Source of the DNA: an uncultured Prevotellaceae bacterium | Lineage (GTDB): Bacteria > Bacteroidota > Bacteroidia > Bacteroidales > Bacteroidaceae | DNA length: 64,000 nt | Reading direction: 5' to 3' | Assembly: GCA_946415365.1 (NCBI GenBank) | Contig: CAMKSE010000021.1 | Location: 1-64,000 of the forward strand | Part shown: positions 37,612-46,987 of the stretch, in pieces | Layout: the number at the start of each line of letters is the position of its first letter | Numbering within the stretch: the stretch's first letter is position 1 | The notes under the pieces: generated by a model | Told to the model about the DNA's origin: nothing | The model's database searches: none | Seen by the model: only the letters and a program-made list of their open reading frames with translations | Program-made: the position numbers and the translations under genes

Positions 37612-39318
37612 TTATTCCGTTAATGAATAGGTACACTTACACAGGTCAACCATGAGGGTGTAGGTCTTGCCTGCCTCCCAGCCAACAGGATTGCCGTCGT
37701 TCTTCTTAGTCCAACGCAGAGAACCATCACTACAGGTTCCGAACCAATAGTCCCAAGAGCCATTGAGCAAGATCTGTGCCCCCCAAGGGGTATCACCCGT
37801 AGCGGTCACCTGAGCGATATAAACACCAGGCTGTCCTTCTACTGCTGTCATGTCCGTGAGATTCCAGTCGTCATTGAAGCCCGTATAGGATACTTGTGTG
37901 ATAGGATCATTCATGCCATACCAATAAGACATCCAACCAAGAGAGGCAATAGTTACATAAAGTCCCTTGCCTGGTGCCTGGATGTTATTATCATCCGTAC
38001 CACCGATTATTAATTTCCACTCTGTGGTGCTGGGATCCTGATTGACGTGTGTCCAGTCATCTTTAGCCTGAGAGAAGTAATAACCCCATGAACAGTTGAA
38101 GTTAACCGCAGCAGCATAACAGAGATTGTCCTCGTCATAAAGTGTCAAATACTGATCGAAGTTCCATGTATCGTCATTACCAAGGATATAGAGGATTTGT
38201 GGTATTTCCGTAGGTGTCTCACTACCTTCCGATACCTCACACTTCCATTCCTTTGGATTGGAAAGATCAAGGGACAAGGTCACATCCCCTGCAGATGGAA
38301 TGTTCACCGTGATATTCGATGCTGTCTCACCAAAGGTCAGTTCCCCATTCTCATTACCGAATGCAACAGGTGTGTCAATGGCAGCTGCATCATCCGTACC
38401 AGTGGCATAGTTGTATTGCTTACCAGTGCCTGCTATTTGGATAGTAACAGAACCAGCCTGAGAGGCCTGATAGGCAAGTGTCCACTTGTTTGCCTTGCGG
38501 TCGTAGGTCATCTCGCCAGTTATGTCACCGCTGACTGTCAGCGACGGGATATAGAGAGCCGACCACTCCTGACGGACTGTATTGACAATAGTATAGTAAC
38601 AGCCCGACTGTCCCGGATACCAGAAGTTCCAGTGCTGGTCATTGCTGCTGATGACGAAAGGTTTACCACCGCCATCATCACCGATATTGCCCCACAGAAC
38701 ACCGTTGCCTTCCTGTAACCACCAGTTGTACCAACCGCCTACACCAAGGAATCCGCTGTAGATTCCATCGGAATTCGGAGATGCTAGGGTATTACCTGTA
38801 TCATTTCGACTTGCATCGAGTACGAAGCCAAGTGTCATGTCGATGCTATACGGCGTCACTTGAATCTGATAAACATTACTATACTGAGGTTCAACGTTGT
38901 TAGCCAGTACTGAACGCATACGTATATATAAGGTGGAAGCAATATCACTCTCCAGACCTACACGTCCCACGAGTGAGTTCAGACTCTCGGCTGTGAACTG
39001 CATAGAGGTCGTGCCTGCCTCAGTCAGAATCTCAATAGGAGCATCGAATGAGTTCGTATTAGCGAACTGGAGCGTGTTGACTGTCGTTCCGATAGGAGTC
39101 TGCACACGTTCGTCATTGGTTGTCAGACGGCTATTGTCTGTCCAGTTCAGCGTCAGGGCAAGTCCGCTGGCGTAGTCTTTGTTGATAACGACATCACCAG
39201 AACCACTGAGTACTACGGGCTGTGCACCACTGGTGGTGATGGTATCGCCGTCTCTGTCGCAGGCTGTCAGGGTCATGGCAGCCATAAGCGACACAAGGAT
39301 ATATTTCATCTGTTTCAT
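37612..39318 (-). CDS. SusE/SusF-like surface glycan-binding lipoprotein
   Basis: 568 residues, lipobox LTAC followed by DRDGD, an acidic surface-export type signal. An N-terminal SusE-type Ig domain (VVLSGSGDVVINKDYASGLALTLNWT; PIEI LTEAGTTSMQFTAES) precedes several aromatic-rich beta domains. These contain repeated Trp motifs (GGWYNWWLQEG, QHWNFWYPGQSGCYY, DDTWNFDQYLTLYDED, GSWDYWFGTCSDGSLRWTKK) that fit carbohydrate-binding modules. In this position, third after SusC and SusD, it would hold galactan at the cell surface. Seven bases separate it from the SusD gene. Confidence 0.85.
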   Translation of the reverse strand: MKQMKYILVSLMAAMTLTACDRDGDTITTSGAQPVVLSGSGDVVINKDYASGLALTLNWTDNSRLTTNDERVQTPIGTTVNTLQFANTNSFDAPIEILTEAGTTSMQFTAESLNSLVGRVGLESDIASTLYIRMRSVLANNVEPQYSNVYQIQVTPYSIDMTLGFVLDASRNDTGNTLASPNSDGIYSGFLGVGGWYNWWLQEGNGVLWGNIGDDGGGKPFVISSNDQHWNFWYPGQSGCYYTIVNTVRQEWSALYIPSLTVSGDITGEMTYDRKANKWTLAYQASQAGSVTIQIAGTGKQYNYATGTDDAAAIDTPVAFGNENGELTFGETASNITVNIPSAGDVTLSLDLSNPKEWKCEVSEGSETPTEIPQILYILGNDDTWNFDQYLTLYDEDNLCYAAAVNFNCSWGYYFSQAKDDWTHVNQDPSTTEWKLIIGGTDDNNIQAPGKGLYVTIASLGWMSYWYGMNDPITQVSYTGFNDDWNLTDMTAVEGQPGVYIAQVTATGDTPWGAQILLNGSWDYWFGTCSDGSLRWTKKNDGNPVGWEAGKTYTLMVDLCKCTYSLTE

Positions 39319-39325
39319 ACGCTTA

Positions 39326-40894
39326 TCAATAATTTTCGTTCTTCAGATTTGGATTAGCGGACAGCTCTGCGGTAGGAATCGGATAGACATTGTACTTGCT
39401 CTCCGTAGAGCGACCGTCAACCACGCCACCTTTCCACTGCCACTTATAGGAACCACCCGTGAACTGACCATAACGGATCAGGTCAGTACGGCGGCAGCTC
39501 TCCCAATAGAGTTCGCGGGCACGCTCATCGAGGATGAACTGAAGAGTCAGCTGTGCCTCGTTGATATTACCATCAGTGTTTCCAAAGGCACGCTCACGTA
39601 ACTTGTTCACCACCTGCAAAGCTTCATCACGGCTGGAACCATTACCACCGCGGAGCACACTCTCCGCAAGCATCAGATAGACATCTGCCAGACGGAAAAC
39701 GGGATAATCGATATCGGCTCCGACGGCACCCGTATTGGAAGCAGCCTCTCCGGCATCTGTCAGGTTGGAGAACTTCTCTCCGAAGTAGCCTTGACTCTGG
39801 TCGTCAATGGCCTTTGTCAGCCACTGCTCCTGACCGTCTGTATAGAACATATAGCGGCAGTCGCCAGCTTCGTTGCCAGAGAACAACTCAGGCAGCTCAC
39901 CACGGACACGGAACATGCCCCAACCGCCTGTCAGGCCATATTTGGCAGGATCCTGAGAACTGGAGTTTCCGCACTCGCCACAGACAATATAGGTAGTAGC
40001 ACCCCAAGTAACTGTGTTCACTGCATCCACGACAAACGGGAAGATAATCTCATTGGTTCTCTTGTCATTGTCGGCATTGAACAGCTTGCTGTAGTCTGAC
40101 TCCAGTGAATAGCCTGCATTCATAATCTGCTTGCAGTAGGTGATACAGTCCGTATAGTGATTACCTGCATTGTAAACCTCTGCATTGAGGTACAGCTTTG
40201 CAAGCAGTGCCCAGGCTGCTGCCTGAGAGGCACGACCGTATTCAACTGCATTAGGAGCTAACAAACCGTTTGAGGCAACATCTTTCAGTTCGCTTTCAAC
40301 AAAGTTGAATAACTGGGTGTTGCTATAGCGTTCGGGGGTATAAGCACCTACTCCCATCGTCTCATCAACGAACGGACCTTGTCCGAACAGGTCGAGAACA
40401 TAATAGTATGCCAAAGCACGAAGGAAACGGGCTTCCGCACGATATGCCGTGAGGTTGGCATTGCCGGATGTAGCACTTTCCGTTGCATGACTCAAGAATT
40501 CATTGCAGAGTGCAATGGTATAATAGGCACGATAATAGGTATCGGCAATCCAGGGGTCATTGGCATCCCAGGTCATATAGGTAAGTCCCTCAATCTTATC
40601 ACCAGACAGCCATGTACCGGCTACCTCGTCAGTGGGGCACTCCTGAAGGTTGAAATAACCGCGCAGGAAATCATGGCCGTTGTTGCTCGAAATATCGGCA
40701 TTGCCGCCTCCCTGTTCCTGGCCTACGATGACGTATGAGGCATACAGCTTGGCCAAAGCCATCTTATATCCCTGCTCAGAGCCATAGACCACATCTGCAG
40801 TTGTCTGGCTGTCGGTCTGGGGTTGCTGGTCCAGGTCGCCTGTGCATGCCATCAGTCCGCAGGCGGCAAACAGTATCATATATATCTTTTTCAT
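39326..40894 (-). CDS. SusD-family glycan-binding lipoprotein
   Basis: 522 residues from the ATG at 40894, which gives the lipoprotein signal FAACGLMACTGD. SusD proteins form the lid over the SusC channel and bind the glycan. Family features: QPQTDSQTT after the Cys, TPR-like helices (YRAEARFLRALAYYYVLDLFGQGPFV; WALLAKLYLNAEVY) and the C-terminal RERAFG...FILDERARELYWESCRRTDLIRYGQF. It lies 13 bases after SusC. The substrate is inferred from GH53 and galK in the same operon. Confidence 0.95.
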   Translation of the reverse strand: MKKIYMILFAACGLMACTGDLDQQPQTDSQTTADVVYGSEQGYKMALAKLYASYVIVGQEQGGGNADISSNNGHDFLRGYFNLQECPTDEVAGTWLSGDKIEGLTYMTWDANDPWIADTYYRAYYTIALCNEFLSHATESATSGNANLTAYRAEARFLRALAYYYVLDLFGQGPFVDETMGVGAYTPERYSNTQLFNFVESELKDVASNGLLAPNAVEYGRASQAAAWALLAKLYLNAEVYNAGNHYTDCITYCKQIMNAGYSLESDYSKLFNADNDKRTNEIIFPFVVDAVNTVTWGATTYIVCGECGNSSSQDPAKYGLTGGWGMFRVRGELPELFSGNEAGDCRYMFYTDGQEQWLTKAIDDQSQGYFGEKFSNLTDAGEAASNTGAVGADIDYPVFRLADVYLMLAESVLRGGNGSSRDEALQVVNKLRERAFGNTDGNINEAQLTLQFILDERARELYWESCRRTDLIRYGQFTGGSYKWQWKGGVVDGRSTESKYNVYPIPTAELSANPNLKNENY

Positions 40895-40907
40895 ATGGGT
40901 CATTTGT

Positions 40908-43880
40908 TTAGAAATCAAGTCCAACGGTGAGTGAATAGATTTTTGGACGAGGATAGACGGTCATGTCGATACCGCCCTGATTCTCAGGATCTACGCCTTT
41001 GTAGTTGGTTATCGTAAAGACATTCTGTACCATCAGCGAGGCATTCAGTGAGAACCACTTGCACACCTGTCCGAAGTTATAAGAGAGCTGGATGTTGTCC
41101 ATCTTCAGGAATGAGGCGTTCTCCACATAGTGGTCGCTTTCATGCTGGCGTTTCTGGAAACGGGTTGTCATGTAACTGCTGTTCAAGCGGTTCAGCTGAT
41201 AGTCGTTGTATGACATGGTTTCCCATGCGCCTGTATTCATAGCCATTCCATTGTAGAGGTAGTTGCCCACGTTAGCACGGAGTGAGGTGCTTAGCGTCAG
41301 TTTCTTCCAACGTAGAGAGGTGGAGAAACCGAAAATCCAGTCGGGGGCAGGAGAATGATAGTGGTAAAGGTCATTGGAATCGACCACGCCATCACCATTA
41401 AGGTCTGCATACAGGCCCTCGATGGGCATACCCTTTTCATCGTAGATCTGCTTATATACGTAGTAGCTGTAAGGTGCATAGCCCTCTGACAGCACCTGTA
41501 CATAGTGTGACTCGATGGCACCTGCTGGGGTGTTGGGTGATTCTGCCAGGTCATTCAAACGGAGGTTGGTAATCTCTGTTTCCTGATAGGTGGCATTGGC
41601 ACTTACGTTCCACTCCCATTCTTTAGTCTGTATAGGAGTTGCGCTGATAGACATCTCAAAGCCGTTGCTCTTGATGTTACCTACATTACTCAGCATCTGC
41701 TTGTTGAAGTTAGTTCCTGCTGCTACGGGAACAGTTGCCAGAAGATCCTCTGTCTTGCGGTTGTAGTAGTCGAACGAACCTGTCACTCTGTCACCGAGAA
41801 TTCCGAAGTCAAATCCGAAGTTCCATGCCTTGGTGGTCTCCCACTTCAGGTCGCTGTTATAGGCAGAGGGGCGATAGGTGTGGATGGGCGTGCCACCGAA
41901 CATATAGTAGGCACCGCTCTGGCTTTCCGTATATAATGGAAGGTAGCTATAGTTGGCAATACCGTCCTGCTGGCCTGTTATACCATAGCTGGCACGAAGC
42001 TTCAAGTTGCTGAAGGCAGGCTTCAGACTCTTGAAGAAACCTTCCTCTGACACTCTCCAGCCCAAGGCTACAGAGGGGAATGCACCCCAACGGTTGTCCT
42101 CGCTGAAACGTGAGGAACCATCCCGGCGGATGCTGGCAGACAGCAGATACTTGCCGTCATAGCTATAGTTCAGACGTCCGTAGTAAGAAAGCAGTACATG
42201 GCGCTGGTCATCAGCTGCCGATGCAGCCTGCTGTTCTGCGGGTGTCATGTCGTTCAACTCCAGGTAAGCAGCATTGGTGTACTTCCAGAACTGGTAGTCG
42301 TAACCTGCCGTTACCTCAATATTACTCTTGATACTCTCGATATACTTACTATAATTAAGGTAGAAGGTCAACAGACGGTTATTGTTCTTCTGCGGACCAT
42401 AGGTATAGTTACGTCCACCTGTATTATAGTACTGATATGCCTCTTTGGGTACGTAAATCTTGCCTTCGCCCTTTGAGTAGTCATAACCTAATGTAAGGTG
42501 GGCATGCAGGTCAGGCAGGAAGTGCATGCTATAGTCTGCATCGAAGCTGCCAACCACGCGATATACGTCACTTGTCGAACTGTAGTTGTTCAGTAATCCT
42601 ACAGGGTTGCCAGTAGCACCAGTAATAGGTACGCCATTGGCATCGGCTGCTTCATAATAGCCAAGGAAGGCATCAGTTCCGGAATAAATAGGAGAACAGG
42701 GATTGTGAGTAGCACCGCCCCAAATGGCATTCGTATTGGCAAAACGGGTGTCGCTGTATGTACCTTTCAGGTTGATGTTCAGTTTCAGATGGTTGTCAAA
42801 CAATGTAGGAGTCAGTGAAAGGCTACCTGTATAACGTTTCATATTATCTGTTTTCAGAATACCATTCTGATTGCTATATCCAAAAGACAGGCGATAGGGT
42901 AGGAAATTGGATATTTTGCCTGAGATGCCTAGGTTATTGTCTGTTCCAAAAGCTGTTCGGAATATTTCGTCATTCCAGTCGGTATTCACATTGTCATTAA
43001 GTAGCGACTTCTGACGGTCTGTTCCGTATGTGTTCACCAAATTATACATATCATTACGACTAATCATATCCGCAGTCTTTGTACGAGTCTGTAGCGAATT
43101 GGTTGTCGAGAAACTGATTCTGGGCCTATTTGAGTCAGTTCCTTTTTTGGTCGTAATGATGATGACACCATTAGACGCGCGCGAACCATAGATAGCAGTA
43201 GAAGATGCATCCTTCAGGATGGTCATGCTCTCAATGTCGTTCGGATTAATCAAACTCAGGAAGTTTCCGCTACCACTGACACTGCCACCCACTTCCATGG
43301 GAACACCGTCAAGTACAATCAGCGGGTCATTGGAGGCATTCAGCGAAGCACCTCCACGAATACGGATAGTGCTACCTGCCGATGGCGAACCGCCTCCATT
43401 CACGATTTGTACACCACTCACCTTACCATTAATCAGCTGTTCTGGCGAGTTGATGACTCCCTGATTGAAGTCCTTACTGCTCACGTTTGAGACGGAACCT
43501 GTCAGGTCACTCTTACGTTGCACACCATAGCCGATGACCACCGTCTCCTGCAACATGGTTTCATCGGGTTCCATACGAATGGTCAGTTTTCCTGCAACAG
43601 GAATATTGACGGTCTTCGTTTTGTAACCAACATACGACACCTGAATGGATTTTGCCCCACTAGTTACATCTAGAGAGAAATTTCCATCAAAGTCCGTAAT
43701 CACTCCTTTTGCGCTACCTGATTCGGTGACTGTTGCACCAATCAGAGCCTCACCAGTCTCGTCAACGACCGTTCCCATTACCTTCTTGGCATTCTGAGCC
43801 AGAACTGTTGCTGGAAGGAACATCAACAAGAACATCAGGCACCATGAGCGCATCAATGCTTTTTTTGATTTGAACTCCAT
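40908..43880 (-). CDS. SusC-family TonB-dependent glycan importer
   Basis: 990 residues. It imports galacto-oligosaccharides across the outer membrane. A signal peptide ends at TVLAQ. The carboxypeptidase-like domain (KVMGTVVDETGEALIGATV; GVITDFDGNFSLDV) is followed by the TonB box (ETVVIGYG), the plug (IRIRGGASLN, PLIVLDGVPM, SMTILKDASSTAIYGSRASNG) and a barrel ending SLTVGLDF. First gene of the galactan operon; all downstream genes to GH43 are on the same strand with gaps of at most 45 bases. A -7 box lies 30 bases upstream. Confidence 0.96.
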   Translation of the reverse strand: MEFKSKKALMRSWCLMFLLMFLPATVLAQNAKKVMGTVVDETGEALIGATVTESGSAKGVITDFDGNFSLDVTSGAKSIQVSYVGYKTKTVNIPVAGKLTIRMEPDETMLQETVVIGYGVQRKSDLTGSVSNVSSKDFNQGVINSPEQLINGKVSGVQIVNGGGSPSAGSTIRIRGGASLNASNDPLIVLDGVPMEVGGSVSGSGNFLSLINPNDIESMTILKDASSTAIYGSRASNGVIIITTKKGTDSNRPRISFSTTNSLQTRTKTADMISRNDMYNLVNTYGTDRQKSLLNDNVNTDWNDEIFRTAFGTDNNLGISGKISNFLPYRLSFGYSNQNGILKTDNMKRYTGSLSLTPTLFDNHLKLNINLKGTYSDTRFANTNAIWGGATHNPCSPIYSGTDAFLGYYEAADANGVPITGATGNPVGLLNNYSSTSDVYRVVGSFDADYSMHFLPDLHAHLTLGYDYSKGEGKIYVPKEAYQYYNTGGRNYTYGPQKNNNRLLTFYLNYSKYIESIKSNIEVTAGYDYQFWKYTNAAYLELNDMTPAEQQAASAADDQRHVLLSYYGRLNYSYDGKYLLSASIRRDGSSRFSEDNRWGAFPSVALGWRVSEEGFFKSLKPAFSNLKLRASYGITGQQDGIANYSYLPLYTESQSGAYYMFGGTPIHTYRPSAYNSDLKWETTKAWNFGFDFGILGDRVTGSFDYYNRKTEDLLATVPVAAGTNFNKQMLSNVGNIKSNGFEMSISATPIQTKEWEWNVSANATYQETEITNLRLNDLAESPNTPAGAIESHYVQVLSEGYAPYSYYVYKQIYDEKGMPIEGLYADLNGDGVVDSNDLYHYHSPAPDWIFGFSTSLRWKKLTLSTSLRANVGNYLYNGMAMNTGAWETMSYNDYQLNRLNSSYMTTRFQKRQHESDHYVENASFLKMDNIQLSYNFGQVCKWFSLNASLMVQNVFTITNYKGVDPENQGGIDMTVYPRPKIYSLTVGLDF

Positions 43881-44166
43881 ATATTATAGGTTTAAAAATA
43901 AATTCTGCCGCAAAGTTAAAGACTATTTTTTACCCTAAAAAGAACAAATCAGACAAAAGGTTGCTCATTTTGGACAAACGCAATATCTCAGTAAAATATT
44001 GTAAATATAGTCAAACAAAATAGGTCTATAGTGCTCTTCATCTTATGAACTCAATTATGATGTAAAATTGTGGTTTATGAAATAGTTATTAACCACTTTA
44101 AACCGAAAAATAGTCGAAAGTGCCATTTTTTCGCTAAACTTTTGTACCTTTGCATCCAAAATTGTA
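43881..44166. promoter_or_regulatory. divergent control region of the galactan operon and the AlbA_2 gene
   Basis: AT-rich, no gene. On the minus strand TAACTTTG (43918-43911) is the likely -7 box of SusC. On the plus strand TACCTTTG (44145-44152) serves the AlbA_2 gene. GTGGTT/AACCAC arms at 44070-44075 and 44091-44096 could be part of a regulator site. The HTCS binding site should lie upstream of 43918 but cannot be identified by eye. Confidence 0.6.
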
Positions 44167-45873
44167 ATGGTAATGAAGAGATATACGATAGCACAGTTGC
44201 AACAGATGCGTGAGTCGGAAGACCATGTTGAGTTCAAGAAGGGTGAATACGGTAACGTGTCTTATAATGGTGCTGGCAAAGAGAAACCTAAAGACCGACG
44301 GAAGTGCATCCTAGGCTATGTCACTGCACTTTGTAACGAGGGTGGTGGCAGGATGGTTATTGGTATGCACGACAGCTTTCCTCATCAAGTAATTGGCACA
44401 AAGCAAAACGAGAATTCTCTTGGCGACTTGGAGAGTAACATCTACCGTGACGCAGGCATTAGGCCTGAAGTGTATGAGTTGTTTGAGGACGAAGCAAACA
44501 GGACTGGTCGTGTGGTCGTTATCGAAGTCCCGTCAAGACCAGTGGGCAAGGTCTTTAAGTTTGAGGATGTACCCCTGATGCGAGTTGGCGAGGATCTGCT
44601 GCCAATGGACGATAAAACCTACCTCTCTATCATACAAGAGCAGGAACCGGACTTCTCTGAGCAGTTCTGCGATGATGCAGCCTTTGAGGATCTTGACCCG
44701 GAAGCCATCAAAGTGATGAAGGAGAAATATGCCAAGAAGCAGGAGAATCCATCTTTTGTCTCATTAGACGACAGGCAGGCTTTGAGCGACTTACACCTTA
44801 TCGTTGGGGAAAAGATTACTAATGCTGCTGTTCTGCTCGTTGGTAAGGAGGCATTTATTAATAAGATGTTCCCGCAAGCCAAGGTTATGTTGGAGTATCG
44901 CAACACAGAACCTCAGATTCATTTCGATAATCGGATGCAGCTTGGTCAGCCATTTTTTATCCTGATTGACAAGCTCTGGGATGCCATCAACCTGCGCAAC
45001 GGCTCTGTACCCATAAGAGAGGGTGCTTATATCTTTGGAATACCATTCTTTAATGAGGACGTAATCAGAGAAGTGGCTAATAATGCTTTTGCCCATCGCA
45101 ATTATCGGGTAAACAGCGAAATCATTGTCAAGCAGTACCCGACGAAATTGACGGTTATCAATGCAGGAGGGTTCCCAAAAGGTGTAACGGTTGATAATCT
45201 GCTGACTACTCCAAGTATGCCCCGCAACAGACTCCTGGCAGACATATTAGCAAAAACTGGTATCGTAGAGCGTTCAGGACAAGGTATGGACAAGATATTC
45301 CTGAACACGCTATCGGAAGGTAAGTCAGAGCCAGACTATACGGAAAGCGACGATTTCAACGTATCCGTCACATTCTCTGCCATTGTAAAAGACAAGGCTT
45401 TTGCCATTTACGTGCAAAGCATACAGCAGTCGTTGCCCGAGGATAAGAGACTGACGGTCTTTGACGTGATGGCACTTTGCGAAGTCCGTGACGGCAAAAA
45501 AGTTCCCAAAAATAAGCAGATTGCCCAGAAACTGGAGCAAATGGGATTCTTGGAGAAGCACGGAAAGACTAACGCCATCTATTATATCTTGCCTCGCCGT
45601 TATTACGAGTTAGCAGGAGATATGGCAGCATATTCGTTGGCTACAGACTGGGACATTGATCAAGTTTGGGCTGTTATAAAACCATTCTTGAAGAAGTATG
45701 GCAAGGCAAAGAGAGCTGATATAGACAAAATCGTAGGCAGCCATCTTTCAAATAAACAGTTAAGAAGGATTCTTGATGAACTGCGAGATGAGGGAAAGAT
45801 AAAGACGCAAGGTCTGAGAAACTATATGTATTATTTGTTAGGTGATACTCCAGATGAAGCACCAAATGAGTAA
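44167..45873 (+). CDS. AlbA_2 (Schlafen-like) domain protein with GHKL-type ATPase part
   Basis: 568 residues. The N-terminal AlbA_2 domain carries EDHVEFKKGEYGN, YVTALCNEGGGRMVIGMHD and VVVIEVPSRPVGKVFKF. The middle has the histidine-kinase-like ATP-binding signature DVIREVANNAFAHRNY, then VERSGQGMDKIF. The C terminus holds winged-helix-like segments. Such proteins are usually annotated as RecG-like or transcriptional regulators; related nucleic-acid-binding proteins are common on mobile elements. A -7 box at 44145-44152 gives a 14-base leader. It lies alone between the galactan operon and the right end of the element. Regulation or defence are both possible roles. Confidence 0.75.
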   Translation: MVMKRYTIAQLQQMRESEDHVEFKKGEYGNVSYNGAGKEKPKDRRKCILGYVTALCNEGGGRMVIGMHDSFPHQVIGTKQNENSLGDLESNIYRDAGIRPEVYELFEDEANRTGRVVVIEVPSRPVGKVFKFEDVPLMRVGEDLLPMDDKTYLSIIQEQEPDFSEQFCDDAAFEDLDPEAIKVMKEKYAKKQENPSFVSLDDRQALSDLHLIVGEKITNAAVLLVGKEAFINKMFPQAKVMLEYRNTEPQIHFDNRMQLGQPFFILIDKLWDAINLRNGSVPIREGAYIFGIPFFNEDVIREVANNAFAHRNYRVNSEIIVKQYPTKLTVINAGGFPKGVTVDNLLTTPSMPRNRLLADILAKTGIVERSGQGMDKIFLNTLSEGKSEPDYTESDDFNVSVTFSAIVKDKAFAIYVQSIQQSLPEDKRLTVFDVMALCEVRDGKKVPKNKQIAQKLEQMGFLEKHGKTNAIYYILPRRYYELAGDMAAYSLATDWDIDQVWAVIKPFLKKYGKAKRADIDKIVGSHLSNKQLRRILDELRDEGKIKTQGLRNYMYYLLGDTPDEAPNE

Positions 45874-45894
45874 CTGAGAACGAAAGGGCATAAC

Positions 45895-46010
45895 AAAGGG
45901 CGAAGAAAAGGGCGAAGAAAACGTTAGAAATGAAACTTTTGGAGGGCTTATTTTAATGTAACTTCTTGATTCTCAGGATAAATGAAAGGGCGAAGAAAAG
46001 GGCGAATAAA
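45895..46010. repeat. duplicated 26-bp GGGCGAAGAAAA element
   Basis: AAAGGGCGAAGAAAAGGGCG and six more bases occur at 45895-45920 and again at 45985-46010, with one mismatch. Each copy is itself an internal repeat of GGGCGAA. No gene covers the gap to the tRNA. Confidence 0.65.
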
Positions 46011-46054
46011 GGGCAGAACTATTTAACAGCTAAAGCCCCTGTCCATATGCCTTA

Positions 46055-46075
46055 GTGGTGCAAATGTGGTGCAAT
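46055..46075. promoter_or_regulatory. recombinase arm-site candidates at the right end
   Basis: GTGGTGCAA at 46055-46063 and AAATGTGGTGCAAT at 46062-46075. The second is identical over 14 bases to 17909-17922 at the left end. Position inside the att core and near-palindromic sharing support their role in integrase binding. Confidence 0.65.
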
Positions 46076-46084
46076 TGAAGAAGT

Positions 46085-46124
46085 GAAAAATCCGCAAGTC
46101 GTTGATATTCAACTTCTTGCGGGT
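46085..46124 (-). terminator. terminator of tRNA-Lys
   Basis: Minus strand stem CGCAAG/CTTGCG with longer imperfect pairing through GTTGA/TCAAC, followed by TTTTT. Same spacing from the tRNA end as the left-end hairpin at 17752-17794. Confidence 0.7.
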
Positions 46125-46133
46125 TTTCTTCAG

Positions 46134-46206
46134 TGATCCGTTTGGGGCTCGAACCCAAGACCCCAACATTAAAAGTGTTGTGCTCTACCGACTGAGCTAA
46201 CGGATC
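46134..46206 (-). tRNA. tRNA-Lys (anticodon TTT)
   Basis: A 73-base cloverleaf on the minus strand. The acceptor stem is GATCCGT/ACGGATC, the D-arm GCTC/GAGC, the anticodon stem CAACA/TGTTG with loop CTTTTAA, and the T-arm TTGGG/CCCAA with loop TTCGAGC. The discriminator base is A and CCA is not encoded. Its 3' end is the right att core of the element, so the element supplies the tRNA's last bases and its terminator. Confidence 0.96.
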
Positions 46207-46270
46207 GACCTTATTTGCAATCTTTCGAAAGCGGGTGCAAAGGTAGGCATATTTTTTGAATCTGCCAAAT

Positions 46271-46894
46271 TTATTGCAAGGATTTTTCCTCTGTAGGCGT
46301 ATTTTGCTTCGCTTTCTCCTCTGCAATCGCCTTTTGATAGCATTCACGGCAGAGAGGTTCGTACTCCTGAGTCTCACCAAGCAGAACCCGTTGGGAGCCT
46401 TCTACCGTGCGGTGACTGACGTAGGCCAGATTACCACACTTGACGCAGATGGCGTGTACTTTCGTCACATCATCAGCAATGGCGCAGAGGCCTGGCATGG
46501 GGCCGAAGGGTACACCTTTGTAGTCCATGTCGAGTCCGGCTATTATCACACGGATACCGCGATTGGCCAGTTCGTTGCATACCTCTACCAATCCCATGTC
46601 GAAAAACTGTGCTTCATCGATTCCTACCACGTCGCAGTCAGAGGAGAGTAGCAGGATGCTCGCCGAGGTGTCGATGGGAGTGGACATGATATGCTTCTGG
46701 TCGTGGCTGACGACATCCTCCTCGGAGTACCTGATATCGATGGCGGGTTTGAAAATCTCCACTTTCTGTTTGGCAAACTGTGCACGGCGCAGACGGCGGA
46801 TCAGTTCCTCCGTCTTGCCCGAGAACATTGAACCGCACACCACTTCGATTCTTCCCTGACGGCGTGCCTCTCCTGTCATGTTTTCTGTCATCAT
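46271..46894 (-). CDS. tdk: thymidine kinase
   Basis: 207 residues from the ATG at 46894 (a second ATG is the next codon). Tdk phosphorylates thymidine with ATP for salvage. The P-loop is [18 protein letters not shown], the Walker B-like region [12 protein letters not shown], and the lasso/thymidine site [22 protein letters not shown]. Zinc Cys pairs are CVKCG and CREC. A -7 box (TAATTTTG, 46907-46900) lies five bases before the start, divergent from rsmI. Length and motifs are normal for the family. It lies outside the element on the chromosome. Confidence 0.96.
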   Translation of the reverse strand: MMTENMTGEARRQGRIEVVCGSMFSGKTEELIRRLRRAQFAKQKVEIFKPAIDIRYSEEDVVSHDQKHIMSTPIDTSASILLLSSDCDVVGIDEAQFFDMGLVEVCNELANRGIRVIIAGLDMDYKGVPFGPMPGLCAIADDVTKVHAICVKCGNLAYVSHRTVEGSQRVLLGETQEYEPLCRECYQKAIAEEKAKQNTPTEEKSLQ

Positions 46895-46946
46895 GGGTAC
46901 AAAATTACCAAATGATTTTAAAATTTGCAAAGTTTTTGCCTCTTTT

Positions 46947-46978
46947 TTTGTCTATTCTGATATTTTACGCTAAATTTG
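46947..46978 (+). promoter_or_regulatory. rsmI promoter
   Basis: TTTG (46947-46950), a 20-base spacer, then TAAATTTG (46971-46978), a full match to the Bacteroidetes promoter. The start codon at 46988 follows after nine bases. Confidence 0.65.
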
Positions 46979-46987
46979 TCCCCCGAA

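Larger units (their letters stand above)
17804..46146 (+). mobile_element. integrative mobilizable element in tRNA-Lys carrying a galactan utilisation locus
   Basis: Boundaries are the 14-bp direct repeat GTGATCCGTTTGGG at 17804-17817 and 46133-46146, a span of about 28.3 kb. Support: the left copy is a truncated tRNA 3' end and the right copy completes a functional tRNA-Lys. A tyrosine recombinase gene starts 177 bases inside the left end. The word AAATGTGGTGCAAT occurs just inside both ends (17909-17922 and 46062-46075), as expected for recombinase arm sites. An excisionase-like gene, replication genes, an oriT-like region and a MobV relaxase form the left module. No conjugation pore genes are present, so transfer would need a helper element. 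Cargo is the SusC-to-regulator galactan locus (26134-43880) and an AlbA_2 gene. Whether all cargo arrived together cannot be told from one genome. Confidence 0.8.
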